A stretch of DNA of 64,000 nt from Choanephora cucurbitarum. Lineage: Eukaryota; Mucoromycota; Mucoromycetes; Mucorales; Choanephoraceae. The notes under the pieces are model-generated. The model saw only the letters and a program-made list of their open reading frames with translations. It did no database searches and was not told the origin of the DNA. Of the stretch, positions 1 to 11,723 are shown piece by piece (the stretch's first letter is position 1; every line of letters begins with the position of its first letter). The stretch is taken from the NCBI GenBank assembly GCA_025331435.1, contig JAIWNI010000001.1:602440-666439 (forward strand). The letters run 5' to 3'. The translations under genes were made by a program, and so were the position numbers.

Positions 1-1616
1 GGATTGAGGTACAAAATCCAATACAAGCACCCATACAACAATGGTTGTCACTACAGTTAAGGACCAATAGAGACATAGAAACATACGCGAAGGTGACATG
101 TAAAGGAAATCTAGAGTCCTACATATAATCTAAGTCACAAGTAGATACCTACTAGACCTTCCACTTACCACATGAATGGATTCTCGCCTGTGACAGTTTG
201 ACAAATGGGTGCAATCATGAAAAACACAAGGATGGCTGTCAGACCATAAAAGGAAATAGCTACCCATGCCTTTTTATTCTGAAGAAATTGATTGGATGAT
301 CGCCAGTAAGGTCTCTGTGCTAATCGTCTGGATTGACGCAGCAAAGGATAAGTCAAGACACCAATCAATACCATACCAACCACTAAGGCATGAATCAGCA
401 CAGTACTACAGGCAACTTCAATATATTGCATATAGAATGCCATATGGTCCGGGTAATACTAATAGTTCATTGTATCAGCCTTCTTCTCTCTCTCTCTCTC
501 TTTCTCTATCCACCTTGCTGTACTTACACTAGCACAAATGTATTCAGCTGTTCCATGTACTACAATAGCACCAGCCTGTGAAATGATACACATCTCTCCC
601 AACGTAAAACATTTCTTCAAGGTGACTACACAGATATAGAGAAACCATTGAAACATTGTCATGGAGATCACTGTCACTAGAGTGGATGTCTGTGATAGAG
701 TGGGTACCAATGGCGAATAACTTAAGAGAGTGGTCAACACAGCAGCCACACATATACTAGACACAAACAATCCACGTTTACGAATCACACGCTTAAGAGG
801 ATGAAGGTACTCATTCACAAATACCAAAATCAACATAACCATACTCATAAACAATACCAATTCGAGCCGAGCACTTAAATAAGCTATGTAAGGGGGGTAA
901 ATATTTAAATGTGTGCCTATGTGTGTGTGTGTTTGTTTTTACCTAATTGAGATATATCCACTGACTTTCTTGATGCATCAATCAATTTAGCAGCAGCCAC
1001 CATAGGCAGCAATAGAACACCGCATAACAAACCATCATCAGCATTGGCTCTATAGCGTATCCATGAATAAGTAGTACTTTAGTTACTCACGTAGATACTA
1101 TTACCTAAATGAGGTTTTGTTTGCACCAAAGATACGATTGACAGACTGGAGATGAGCATTAGAGGATACCTTGGACTGTTTGTCGCCATCATACGCTTTA
1201 AGCTGATCTGCTGCCTCATCTGATGAAGTAGTCAACTGTTCTTCGTGTTGTCTTTCTTTCCTTTTTGATGAATAACGTACTGATCCTATACCCAACCATA
1301 TTGTCAACAACCAACCTAACCTAAACAAGTTAATGCTCTGCTCTCTGTCTTTGTTTGAAATGTCATTACCTGCAATTACCTGATAATCAAATGTATATAG
1401 CAGTTGATAGAATATCCAGAGGAATGAGACAATCCACAAGATAGATTCTACAGGTGCCATCTTGATTTTGTCTTCCAAAAGAATTTTCTGTGTGTCTACT
1501 TCTGGTTGAGGAACAAGTTGACTTGTTCTTTTTCGTCGAATCACTTCATAGATTTGATCCTGTTCAACAGAAGATGAAGAAGCAAACCCTTCATCAGCAT
1601 CATGAGCCTTGTCCAT
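1..1616 (-). CDS. SEC59: Dolichol kinase (Sec59/DOLK), 3' end cut by the window edge
   Basis: CTP-dependent kinase of the ER membrane that makes dolichyl phosphate, the lipid carrier for N-glycosylation, O-mannosylation and GPI anchors. Five exons join in frame: 1616-1105, 1049-943, 883-528, 458-169 and 118 to the edge, giving 461 residues. The N-terminal ~60 residues are hydrophilic; several hydrophobic segments follow. Family hallmarks seen are the SFRANADDGLLCGVLLLP stretch, KCFTLGEMCIISQAG, and ENPFMWTLDFLY. The C-terminal CTP-binding part lies outside the window. The start ATG is the first in the frame, 40 nt downstream of the release factor stop on the same strand. Identification rests on remembered family pattern; other polytopic proteins are less likely. 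Confidence 0.7.
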
Positions 1617-1656
1617 GTTTTAAGAGAAAAAAAGAAAAGAAAAAAAGATGGCTAAT

Positions 1657-2911
1657 TTATTCTTCTAATAAAGATTCAGCTAAATAATGTTCTTGTAATG
1701 GCTCAATCACATGCAAAAGACCTTCTCCCGCCATTACAGGCTCTAATTCATACAGCGTCAAATTGATACGATGATCAGTCACTCTGTTCTGGGGATAATT
1801 GTAGGTTCTGATCTTCTCAGAACGATTGCCAGACCCAATTTGAGCGTTGCGAGAATCTCTACGTTCTGTCTGTTTCTTGAGACGCTCTTGCTCGTAAATT
1901 TTGGCTCGCAAGACCTTCATGGCCTTTAATTTGTTTTTGTGCTGAGAACGCTCATCTTGCATGGCAACCACTAGACCAGTAGGCAAATGTGTCACACGTA
2001 CAGCACTATCGGTTGTGTTGACATGTTGACCACCTGCACCTGAAGCACGATAGACATCAATCTTGAGATCGCTGTCTTTGATTTGAACATCGACTTCTGT
2101 AGGTTGTGGCAAAATGGCTACTGTCACTGTGGATGTATGGATTCTACCTTGTGCTTCTGTAGCGGGTACACGTTGAACTCTAGAGTAACATCAGTCTCAT
2201 GTCTCCATACATCCATACATTTGTCTCACCTATGCACACCAGATTCATATTTCAATAAACCAAATACATTGCGACCTCCAATATTGACAGTGATATCCTT
2301 AAATCCCTTTCCGCCTGTTTCGTCCGATTGAGCCAATACTTCCCACTTCCAACGTTGTAACTGAGCAAATCGTTCATACATGCGAGCCATATCAGCAGAA
2401 AAGAGAGAGGCTTCATCCCCACCAGCACCTGCTCTAATTTCTAAAATGGCACTGGCATCATCTGCTTCATCCTTAGGAGCTAGTTCAGTAACCAACTCCT
2501 TTTCTAATTGAGAGATGCGATCCATTAGATCTGTAAATTCCTCTTTGGCCATCTCTACCATGTCATCTTCGACTTGACTGGACAACAGATCGTGAAGTTC
2601 AGTGAGATCGCAACGATGCTTCATCCAATCTTCAAATAAGGTCTTGGGCTGTGTTAACTGAGCAAGTTCTTTTGATGCCTGTGTCAGTTCTGTTGGGTTC
2701 AGACTGTTGCTATTCAGTTGTGAGAGTAGAGTGTCATGACGATCAGATAGGAGTTTTAGTTTGTTCTCTAATGGTGGTGTGATTCGACTGGACTGTAGGG
2801 GGAAAGGTGTAGCTAGTACAGAAATCGATGAGTTGGATTAGTTGAGAAGGTCAAATGGTCATTACCTCTGGTTGAATACCGAGAGATCTGATTAAATACT
2901 CGCTTGAACAT
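1657..2911 (-). CDS. MRF1: Mitochondrial peptide chain release factor 1
   Basis: Class I release factor that reads UAA/UAG on mitochondrial ribosomes and triggers peptide release. Three exons (2911-2866, 2812-2230, 2179-1657) give 383 residues. The first ~25 residues ([15 protein letters not shown]) are basic and serine-rich, as in a mitochondrial presequence. An acidic-helical domain 1 is followed by [14 protein letters not shown], the stop-codon-reading PAT tripeptide in [10 protein letters not shown] (about 215-217) and the catalytic GGQ in GAGGQHVN (about 259-261). Both introns interrupt codons that rejoin to the canonical family sequence, which fixes the splice sites. It lies directly upstream of dolichol kinase with 40 nt between the two coding regions. 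Confidence 0.92.
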
Positions 2912-3212
2912 TCTGCCCTGTCAAAAAATACAAGAAAATTGCAATGGCACCTTTCTCTTCAGTTTGCTATCGGAGTTTTGACTATTGGCCAATCAGATAA
3001 AAGGAATACTTGCATTAAACCATTTGGTACCTCAACATCTCTTCTTTTTATCAAAGCAAGGAAAAAAGAGAGAGAAAAAAGAAACCTGAACACAAGGATA
3101 TTTGGCAGAAAAAGCAACTAGCTAGACTTTGATAAAAGCAATTGGCTGGTTTTATTTCATCATGTCTAGCCTACAAGCATAATTTTAATAGACTTGAGCT
3201 TGAAAAAAAAAA
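2912..3212. other. Upstream region of the release factor gene
   Basis: Non-coding. It holds the minus-strand promoter and 5' UTR of the mitochondrial release factor and A-rich tracts abutting the left end of the MULE element. No further signal was recognised. Confidence 0.5.
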
Positions 3213-3262
3213 GTAAGTCTTTATTTCCAGAGAGAAATACTTTCTAATTCCGCCAATGTGAC
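3213..3262 (+). repeat. Left terminal inverted repeat of the MULE
   Basis: Begins GTAAGTCTTTATTTCCAG and contains TACTTTCTAATTCCGC. It pairs with 5435-5484 with 11 mismatches in 50, most of them transitions; the best block is the TACTTTCTAATT core. Confidence 0.7.
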
Positions 3263-3379
3263 GGTTAATACTCCTTCAATAAACTTTCCATTTCAAATCG
3301 AAATTGCACTTTTTACGCAATTAACTTAATATCTGCTACTAACAACGAAGTCATCTGTTCTTTAAAAAATATTCACAAT

Positions 3380-5180
3380 GCCCTTTCTCCCGGTACAATC
3401 TCCGGTGTTTATGCGTTGACTCGCTCTATTAAGGTCAAGGCCTCAGACTGGCAAGAGTGTCTTGAAACTAGCGAATTGTGCGCTATGAAGTGGATCGTTT
3501 TTAGCTCAAACAAGCAACCTACCAGCATGGATGCTCAAGAAGATCAGAATGAGATATTCTGCCAAGTTTATATGTCATCGTAGTGACAGTTATGCTTCCG
3601 TTGCCCGTGATGAAGGCAGGCCTACCCAAAAGAAATTGAAGAAGGCTGGATACATTGCTTCCCTTAGCATGAAGTGCTACTTCAAGGAACCTGAGGTTTA
3701 TCACATCATTCTTGCTGTTCAGGAACATCCATTCCATATTCCTGTTGATCAAGCCGATGATCTTCGTTGTCTTCCCCTTTCAAGAAGATACCTCTTGAAG
3801 ATCCAAAATGAACTGAACCACGGCTCCAAATCTGCTCGCCAAATTCGAATTGATCTTCTTCGTGAAATGGACAAGTACGGTAACAGGAGCAAGAGAAGAG
3901 CGTACTATCACGACGTTTGGTACTTGATGAGCAAGGTAATATGGTTGAAATTTATTTTGAGAAATTGCCTATTTACTTTTATTTGTTACATCATAGATCA
4001 ACGAACGTCAATATCAACTGGATAGTGATCATTTAGTTTCTTTCAAGATGTGGCTACAAATCAAGTTTCTTGAAAAAAAACTTTTTGATTTTCACTGCTG
4101 ACCTTTGTACTTACAGCGGCAATGCCAATCTTTTCGGTCTCGATTTTTCTTCTCCTCTGCAGCAAACCAAAATGAGGAACGCCATATCTTTTTGTTTGGA
4201 TAAAATCCATGATGTGTCCTAAGGTGTTGATGTTATCATGTACACCTTGTTGATTCGTGATGAAGAGATTTGTCGTGGTTGAATACATGATGACTAACGA
4301 TCATTCAGTAGCTCCTATTGTGCAATGGCTTCAATTTTTGAAGTCATCCAATGTGTTAGTTGATCCTAAGCAATTCACCATTGATTGCTGCAAGGCTGAA
4401 GTTAGTGCTATTAGGACAACCTTCCCTGAAGCCAGCATTCAATACTGTGTTTTCCACGTCATGCAAGCTTAAGGTAGAAAAATAGACGTTGTCTGCAAAG
4501 CTCCTAGTGGCATTCCTGCCAAAAACAAGCTTCTTCGAACTGCCATACGTCGTGCTCTTTCGCAGATGATTTACGAAAATGATTTGGAGATATTTAATCA
4601 AAAAATTAACCAATTCATTGCAAATTACGCTGCCCACGGTGAGCTGATTGATTATCTCAAAAGAAATTGATTTCACGAAGAAGTTATGAAGGTATAGAGT
4701 AGAGCTTACTATGAAAATCAGTTTTCGCATATGCTCACTAACAACTATATTGAATCGTGGTATAACCAATTGAAAACTGTCTTTTTTCGGAGGGAAAGAA
4801 ACAATAGGTTGGCCAAACTTGTGTTTGTTCTGGTTGAAGATGTGGAGCACTTTTTGCGTCAAGAATCTGATCGCATTCTCAGTAACAACGGTGCAATGAC
4901 CAAGTATCAGAGGATGCAAGGGGTCAGAGAGATGGAGACAGAGAAGTTGGCCGCTGATGAAGTCTCGGCCATGATTAGTCTCTCTCTTTTGGACATTCCG
5001 AGGATAAATGCGGTGAGTGGCAAGTTTTATCGTTTTCTGAGGAAGAAGTAGTATATGATGTTGTTGTCAATGGTGATCTTCTTGTTGTTTCCTGCTCTTG
5101 TTTGGATTTCGAGCATCGATGTAGACCTTGCAAGCACATGTATCTGCTTGCTCGTTTAAGTTCAGCAAGAAACAAGAAAC
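3380..5180 (+). pseudogene. MULE transposase relic with FAR1-like N-terminus and SWIM zinc finger
   Basis: Fragments in different frames read as one ancestral protein. 3387-3575 has a DNA-binding-like start. After a frameshift near 3580, an ICHRSDSYASVA segment begins and runs to about 3930. A piece near 4105-4300 carries in-frame stops. The MULE catalytic-type segment is at 4285-4470 (TNDHSVAPIVQWLQFLK and FPEASIQYCVFH), then NNYIESWYNQLK at 4737-4772. A SWIM zinc finger CxCx8CxH (CSCLDFEHRCRPCKH) lies at about 5092-5137. Several stops and frame changes make it non-functional unless heavily spliced, which the breaks do not support. Further coding-like sequence to about 5375 may be its tail. 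Confidence 0.75.
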
Positions 5181-5434
5181 ACGGTGAAGATCAAAGCTGA
5201 ACGATGTGTACAGATTGAAAGGACTTTGTCTCACTTCAACACTGATTTGGGTAGGATATCTAACTATTTAACCGACACAGATATTAGTATCGTGCTCAAG
5301 TCATATGAAAATGCGCTTGCAGCTATTCAACAACTCAAAGATAAGTATGCTCGTATTTCAGATACACAGCGTTAGATTTTTTTTTACTTTTAAAAAATTG
5401 ATTCAAAAATAAACATGAAATCTACCTTAAAAAA

Positions 5435-5484
5435 GCCACATCAGCGAAATTAGAAAGTAAATCTACCTGGAAATATAAACGTAC
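5435..5484 (-). repeat. Right terminal inverted repeat of the MULE
   Basis: Reverse complement of the left terminal repeat at 78% identity; read on the minus strand it begins GTACGTTTATATTTCCAG. Confidence 0.7.
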
Positions 5485-6550
5485 CTTCTGATTCTGTTTT
5501 TGGATTTCAATTGAGCAGCATGCTCTCACTCACAAGTGTAAAGCCTTGTTCCGCATACTTTGATGCTGGTTATGTGTCACTTTAATTGTAGAGGAGATAA
5601 CATGAAAGTTATTTGTGGCATGAATCCTTCTAACTTTCCATTTTTGTTTCATTTTCTTTCTAATAAAAACGAAACAGACATGTCTCTGTCAGTCAATTAT
5701 TGCTTTCAATTACCAGGATTACTAAAATTGAGTCCTTCTTGACAGAACTGATTTTTACAAAAGAATATCATACGACTAAGGGAATTTCTTTTTTCTATAA
5801 AAGGACGTTTGACAACCTGCATCAACAAACAATTTGTTCTGAGTCAGTGAGATGCTGGCGCGGACTGACGGATCTAGTCGATTCAGTTTTTCTAATAATG
5901 GCTTTATCTAAAACAACTGTAGCACATAACCTAACACTTATTAAAGCTGTATTACTTCCTTCTTTGAGGTTTGCTGGCATAAATGGCAACTAACAAACAA
6001 TGATTAGATTGTTACGCTTTCTTTAGGTAAACGCTTTTGATATATTGATCGAGAGGTATTCATGCACAGACCGAGTAGGAAGGCCATTTTTTTTTTTGAG
6101 AAGTTGTAAAGAGAAAGTAAATCTGAGTTACCTAACCTGCTGCTTATATTTCGTTTTAAAAATCAAAAATTAGCGTTCGTAGTCATAATAGGTATTGTGG
6201 TTTGCTTTCTTGTTTTATTTGCCAGCAGAAATGAGGGTTCAAATAAAGCTGTTTTCATACTCAAGCCCAGCTATGCACAACGATTCCCTTTGGTTATCGC
6301 CAAACAATGGTGTTTTAGCCATAAACATTTTGCAAATATCGAAAGTACTGTTCAGAGCGTTAGCATTAAAATCCAATGCTAACTGATAGAATCGACGAAC
6401 CATGCTCTTTTTCCTTATGAGTATCAGCAATACTCATCCGATTTATCATTCAACCTACTAAATTTGAATTTGAAGCTTTGTTGGTACAAGATCATAAGCT
6501 ATCTAAATAAGTAAATTAAACCTTCCCCAGTCACAACGGAGGCAGATATT

Positions 6551-6593
6551 TTGGGTGTCCCGAAGTCTTAATAAAGACACCCAAGCTACTTTG
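6551..6593 (+). repeat. 43-nt dispersed repeat, copy 1 (possible transposon end)
   Basis: Matches the reverse complement of 57082-57124 at 38 of 43 positions. The copy has its own imperfect palindrome: TTGGGTGTC at 6551-6559 pairs perfectly with GACACCCAA at 6576-6584. The GGTGTCCCGAAGT motif and the palindrome recall terminal repeats of Tc1/mariner-type elements, but no transposase lies nearby. Confidence 0.6.
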
Positions 6594-6891
6594 TTTGATC
6601 CGTTCGAGATATATTCTTTAACCAAGGCCAACAAGATTAAAGGCTGTAGATGAGATCTACCATGCGATTCGTTTTGTCTGGTGAAGGTAGGCCTTTATAC
6701 AGAAGAACAAAGTGACCGCTTTTCTATATTTTTCCAGATACCCAGAGTCAGGATATTCAAAATATCCGACACCAATCTGAAAACGCTTTAAGGCCTCTGA
6801 TTGTAAAATCTTTTTAGGGTGCTATCTCTATGGGAGAAGCCACTTTACTTTTGCCCAGCAAAAAATCTCTATTGTTCCTGTCATATCAGAT

Positions 6892-6915
6892 CACGTGACA
6901 TGACATGACATGACA
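6892..6915. promoter_or_regulatory. CACGTG E-box with four TGACA tandem units
   Basis: A perfect CACGTG palindrome at 6892-6897 overlaps a run of four TGACA units (6896-6915), about 400 bp upstream of the iron transporter start. CACGTG is bound by basic helix-loop-helix factors in fungi. Its use here is inference. Confidence 0.3.
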
Positions 6916-7317
6916 AACAAAATAAAATTACACCCAAAACTCTACTATTTTCTTCGCTAAAATAATATTCGTAGAGCAGGAATCGCTTAAAACTGAAGAG
7001 CTTAATTGTCAAACTCGTTTATGCCTTGATAGATTCTGATCAAACAGACCTAGTTTGAGTAAAGAGGGGGGTTTGGGGAGGAACAATTCTCCTCCATCCG
7101 CGAAGCCATACAGTTATGTGATTTCATGAAAGGATTACACAAAAACCATGATTGATTTGTGTCGCCATTAAAAGAAGACAAAATGGATTTCAAATTGCGA
7201 TCATACAAGCCAGAAAACGCCCGACATTGGATTTTGCTCAAATCTATTGTGAAGTCTTTTTTTTTTCTTTTGTCTCTCTCTTTCTTTCTTCTTCTTTTTT
7301 TTGTATTCAACAGAATA

Positions 7318-8273
7318 ATGTCAGCTCTTTTGAACAAGCTTCGACGCCGCCCTTCTCATGAGCTGCCTCCTTATCAGCACTTGGAGCAGCATTTTGAATC
7401 TGCAGAAATCGTCCGTGATACTATCATTGGTCTTTCAGGTAAAAAAAAAAAAGCTAAATTTAATATAAATATGCTAATTTTTTCTATTGACAAAGATGGC
7501 TTGACTGTACCTTTTGCTTTGGCTGCTGGTCTTTCTTCTCTCGGCAGCTCCAAGCTTGTCATCTATGGTGGTGCAGCAGGTAAATAAGCTACTCTATATC
7601 AATGGCATGCGTTAATCTTTCTTCAATGCATTTTTTTTAGAACTTGTTAGGTAATTTTTTTCAAAGAGTACAAAAAGATTGTGTCATACTAAATAAGCTA
7701 ATATTACATCATGTGCATTACAGTGGTGCTATTTCTATGGGATTAGGTGGTTACCTAGCTGCTCGTTCTGAAATCGAACATTACCGTACAGAACGTCTGC
7801 GTGAAGAATTCGAGGTAGAAGAATGTCCCCAAGATGAAGAAGAAGAAATTGTAGAAATCCTTGAACCTTATGGTCTTGATCGTGAAACAATTCAACCTTT
7901 AATCAACAAGTTAAAGAGTGATCCTCAAAAGTTTGTCGATTTCATGATGAAGTTTGAACTTAACTTGGAAATGCCTGATCCAAGACGCAGCTGGATCTCC
8001 GCCTTGACCATTGGTTTATCTTACTTCATTGGTGGTTTAATACCTTTGATGCCCTATTTCTTCATTGAAGAAGCTATGTATGCTCTTTATGTGTCTGTAG
8101 CTGTGACATCTTTAACTTTGTTAATTTTCGGTTACATCAAGAGCCGATTGGTTAACCCTAATAGTGCTATGTGGGGTGCTGTTCAAACATTATTGATCGG
8201 CGCAGTTGCTGCTGGGGCAAGTTATGGTATTGTGTATCTTTTGCCTCAAGAACCTAATATGGGTCTATTGTAA
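7318..8273 (+). CDS. CCC1: Vacuolar iron/manganese transporter, VIT1/CCC1 family
   Basis: Moves cytosolic Fe(II)/Mn(II) into the vacuole, protecting the cytosol from iron overload. Four exons: 7318-7438, 7496-7579, 7641-7650 and 7724-8273, 254 residues. Family marks are IVRDTIIGLSDGLTVPFALAAG at the first membrane helix (split here by intron 1), ELVSGAISMGLGGYLAARSE in helix 2, an acidic cytosolic metal-binding loop (EEFEVEECPQDEEEEIVEI), and three further hydrophobic helices near the C-terminus. The third exon is only 10 nt, yet it is needed to produce the conserved ELVSG. The frame is open further 5' but without a good ATG, so the MSALLNK start is chosen. Intergenic spacing to the lyase gene is about 130 nt. 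Confidence 0.9.
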
Positions 8274-8403
8274 GAAAAAATTAGACTTTGCTAGATAAAA
8301 ATAAAGCTTTTTTGTTTGTTTGTAAGATGTGAAATGATACAACTCCCTAAATTGCTTTTCTTTGTCTTTTTCTCTTTTTGTCTTCTTTTCCTTAAGATAC
8401 TCA

Positions 8404-10793
8404 ATGAAGAGCTTGCTTGTATTTTGCATTTGGTTATGCTTACCTTATGCTTTAATGCAAGAGTTACAAGTCTTGTATGATCGCAAGATTGACTTCATTA
8501 TTCAGGACAACATTAAAAACTTTGAACAGATACCTATATGGTAATATGGAGTTCCTCAGATAACATGTTTTTTATCTGATTGAAGAAGTATAGGATGAAC
8601 AATTATTCTGCAGATAACGGAACATGGAGCGATGTTGATTATACAGCCGGATGTTCTGCACGAAGAGCCAATTGGCCCGCTCAACAACATTTTGCTCGAA
8701 TACGTAAACAGTCGTCTTTATCTTATTCTGTGAATGTGCAGACACATAAAACTGATTGCTGTTTTCTTTTATAGTAACATTAGCAAGTCAGTATAAATCC
8801 AACAATGATACTCAATATCTGCCAATTATATCGAAAGCTATGGACTACTGGTTCAGTCATAATTATCAGCCTGATACGTGTTTAGATCAAGGAGGACTCA
8901 CTAATAGTACTTGCCCCTGTGGTACGCCTGGCTTTTGGAATACAAACTGGTTTGGACAAGTAAGAAACAAGCAAAACAGATAACTTACATGCGACTTATT
9001 CAAAATATTAGATGATACTTTTACCACGTCTTGTTTCAAATACATGTTTGTTGCTTAAGCCAAATCTGTCAGCCACTCAGCTAAGCAATTGCACTCAAGT
9101 GATTCAACGAGTTTATGACCGTATTGATAGTTATGTTATTGGCATTGGACCAATGACTGGAGCTAACATGTTGGACGCAGCTACTGCTGTTCTCAACTTG
9201 GGAATCTTGACAGATAATCAAACCACCGTCAGTCAAGCACTAGACCGCTATTATTCTCAAACACAAGTCATTCCAGAAACCGGAGCAGACGGCATCAAAC
9301 AGGATGGGTCATATCTCCAACACGGGGCTCAGCTGTACAATGGCAATTACGGTAAAGACTTTATAAATTCGGTTGTAGTCCTTTATAGCCAAACAGCCAA
9401 CACTACATTTGCACCACCACTTTCTTCTCAACAGGCCTTTCAAACCTTACTGGAAGGTACTGAATGGATGATTGTAGCAAACACAACCAACTCAAGTCTG
9501 TTATGGGAATACAGTGCAATTGGACGTATGGTTTCCTTCAAAGCTTCAGACAAGCAAGCTAGTGGTGGAGTAGCCATCAATATGACACGTGTTATACAGG
9601 CTACATCGAGTTGGGCAAATGCTTCTGCTATTCATGAGGTTGTTCAACGACTCACAGGGCTACAGAACCAAACATATTCAGGACAGGGACGATTAATGGG
9701 CACATGTGCTTTTCCTGCTTCTGATTATCTTGTGCATCGAAATGCTTCATATGTAACTACTTTGAAGATGTTCTCTCGTCGCACATCCAATTCGGAATGC
9801 AACAACAACCAAAATCCCTTTGGCTTCCATCTCAGCGATGGTGCTATCTATAACTATATTGATGGCGATGAATATATTGATAGCTTCGCAGCCTGGGATT
9901 GGAATCTTGTACCGGGTACAACAGTAGATTATGGTGCAACTCCATTAGAATGTAACTTCACACAGTATTATGGCAATACAACCTTTGTCGGTAGTCTCTC
10001 TGCAAACGCAGGAGGCGTGGCTGTGATGCATTATTTGAATCCCATGACAGGTACACTTTCATGGGAAAAGACCTTTTATTTTTTTCGTGGATTTTATGTG
10101 GTCCAGATAAACTCCATTCAACAATCGTCTGGAGCTAGTGTGATCACTACTCTCGATCAGTCTAATCTAAAAGGTGATGTCTATGTTAACGGTCAATTGC
10201 TCTCAACAGATAGCTTTGCTAATCAAGACGAACAATGGCACGTATGGCACAATAGAGTTTTATACTCTATTGTCAATCAAACCACTCCGTCTCGCCACTT
10301 ACTCAAAGTAAATACAGCAGCTCATGCAGTTAATGATTGGGCTACCATTGGTATATCTCAGGGACAAGCCACTCAGCGATTGTTTACAGCAACTGTAGAA
10401 CATAATTCACTTCAAGGCTTGACTTACGTCGTGCAACTCAACACCGATAAAAAGCAAGACCAAGATATCCAGTCTATTGTTCGACTTGCCGAGCAAAATG
10501 ATGATCTTCAGGGTCGTGTGCGCAGTGCTTATCACGTTAAAGAAAACATATTAGCTTTGGCTTTTTGGACAAAAGGTAGCTTCAGTAGTCCTTGGCATGA
10601 CGGCTGGACTATTCAAGCAAATCAGCCAATTCTTATTTGGTTGGCTCCAGAAGACAAAGGCTTTTTGCTTACAGTAGCAGATCCTACCCAGCTCTTGAAA
10701 ACTGTACGGATAACAATTGCATCTCAAGAATTCAATATCGAATTACCTCAAAACAAATATGCCGGCAACAGCATTTCAATTAGCCTATCGTAA
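8404..10793 (+). CDS. Secreted polysaccharide lyase family 8 (hyaluronate/chondroitin/xanthan lyase type)
   Basis: Cleaves uronic-acid-containing polysaccharides by beta-elimination; the substrate cannot be told from sequence. Four exons (8404-8540, 8594-8703, 8775-8959, 9012-10793) give 737 residues. A signal peptide (MKSLLVFCIWLCLPYA) starts the protein, with many N-glycosylation sequons. PL8 landmarks in order are TGANMLDAATAV (catalytic Asn), QDGSYLQHGAQLYNG (catalytic His and Tyr), GRMVSF, DGDEYIDSFAAWDWN and VPGTTVDYG; beta-sandwich domains follow. The length matches the family. The first three exons are short while the last 1.8 kb is intronless. It ends 46 nt from the convergent next gene. 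Confidence 0.88.
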
Positions 10794-10839
10794 ACTCTTT
10801 CTCTATTTGCAATACAAAAAAAACAAAGTGCATCTTATT

Positions 10840-11723
10840 TTACATAGTTAGATTGCCAAACATGTGCTCTACTTGAGCACGGTCAATTTCTCCATCTAAA
10901 TATTGCTGGCCACCATCGTCTAAAAAGTTTCTTTGTACATAATCTTCATACGACGCATATTGTGTATTATCTAATTTGCTTATCAGTCTTGTTGTTGCCT
11001 ATTTCTCTCTTTTTTACATGTGTGCGCATGCATAGACTAACCTGATCTGATATATACTTGCTGTAAAAGAGGTGCCAATTGGTTCCAAATACCTTTGTTG
11101 TAAACCAGCTCGTAGACTTCTTGAATAGTCTGTGACCAAATGACCTGATTCTGAGTGTTTGTTTGAATGATGGCCATCAATTGATTGAAAAGCTGAGGAT
11201 CGTTGACTATCTTGTAAACTTTATCCAAATCCAAAAGCCCATCGAAGCTCTCAACATAGTATCCATGTGGATCTTCTTTCAAAATAGCCTGAACATATTC
11301 TCGACTGTCTTGAGGAAGTTGGTCTAAGAACTGTTTCAAAGTGGCTTGCACTTCTGCTGTAGAAACAGGCGTTGTACTATCTAGACAGAGACAACGTACA
11401 AAGAGTTCAAGTTGAAGATCGTCCTCAAGAAAACAAGAGACACGATATATCAAAGGGTAATGTTCAGCAACACGAATCAAAAGTGAGTCATAGTCAGGCG
11501 ACTTAGCAGCACTGGCCATCATTGACTGAAAGTTTTGAACTAGATTTGGTGTTTCTGTCGCTAAGACAGGTGCCCAACGGTCAGTTATACTCGAGACGGG
11601 TGCGAATCTCGGTGTACGCAAAGACAGAAGTACAGACTCAAAAGTCTCTTGTGTTGGACAGTGTTCGTGTAGAGAGGAAAGAAATTGAAATATCTGTATT
11701 GCAGAGTGAGGATGTTGTGACAT
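10840..11723 (-). CDS. Unidentified helical protein, 270 residues
   Basis: I do not recognise this family. Two exons (11723-11042 and 10970-10840) join in frame. The protein starts MSQHPHSAIQIFQFL, is rich in Leu, Gln and acidic residues, looks mostly alpha-helical and has no membrane segment or signal peptide. It ends with an acidic tail, QVEHMFGNLTM. The gene converges with the lyase gene, stop codons 46 nt apart, so their 3' UTRs overlap. Regular codon use and a clean intron say it is a real gene. Confidence 0.7.

Larger units (their letters stand above)
3213..5484 (+). mobile_element. Degenerate Mutator-like (MULE) DNA transposon with terminal inverted repeats
   Basis: A 2.27-kb element bounded by two 50-nt sequences (3213-3262 and 5435-5484) that are reverse complements at 39 of 50 positions without gaps. 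Between them lies a broken plus-strand transposase. The outermost flanks do not show an obvious 9-bp target duplication, so the true ends may differ by a few bases or the duplication has decayed. The combination of long inverted repeats, MULE-type catalytic region and C-terminal SWIM zinc finger is typical of the superfamily. Confidence 0.75.
5485..7317. other. Long intergenic region upstream of the iron transporter
   Basis: No gene is supported. Open frames at 5700-5993 and 6195-6430 have no recognisable motif. It contains a dispersed repeat at 6551-6593, a CACGTG box at 6892-6897 followed by a tandem TGACA run, and a pyrimidine-rich tract (about 7256-7305) just before the transporter start. 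Confidence 0.5.

Noticed and set aside
5700..6430. Open frames between the MULE and the iron transporter
   Set aside because: Short, no motif, overlapping on opposite strands; read as chance frames in AT-rich DNA.
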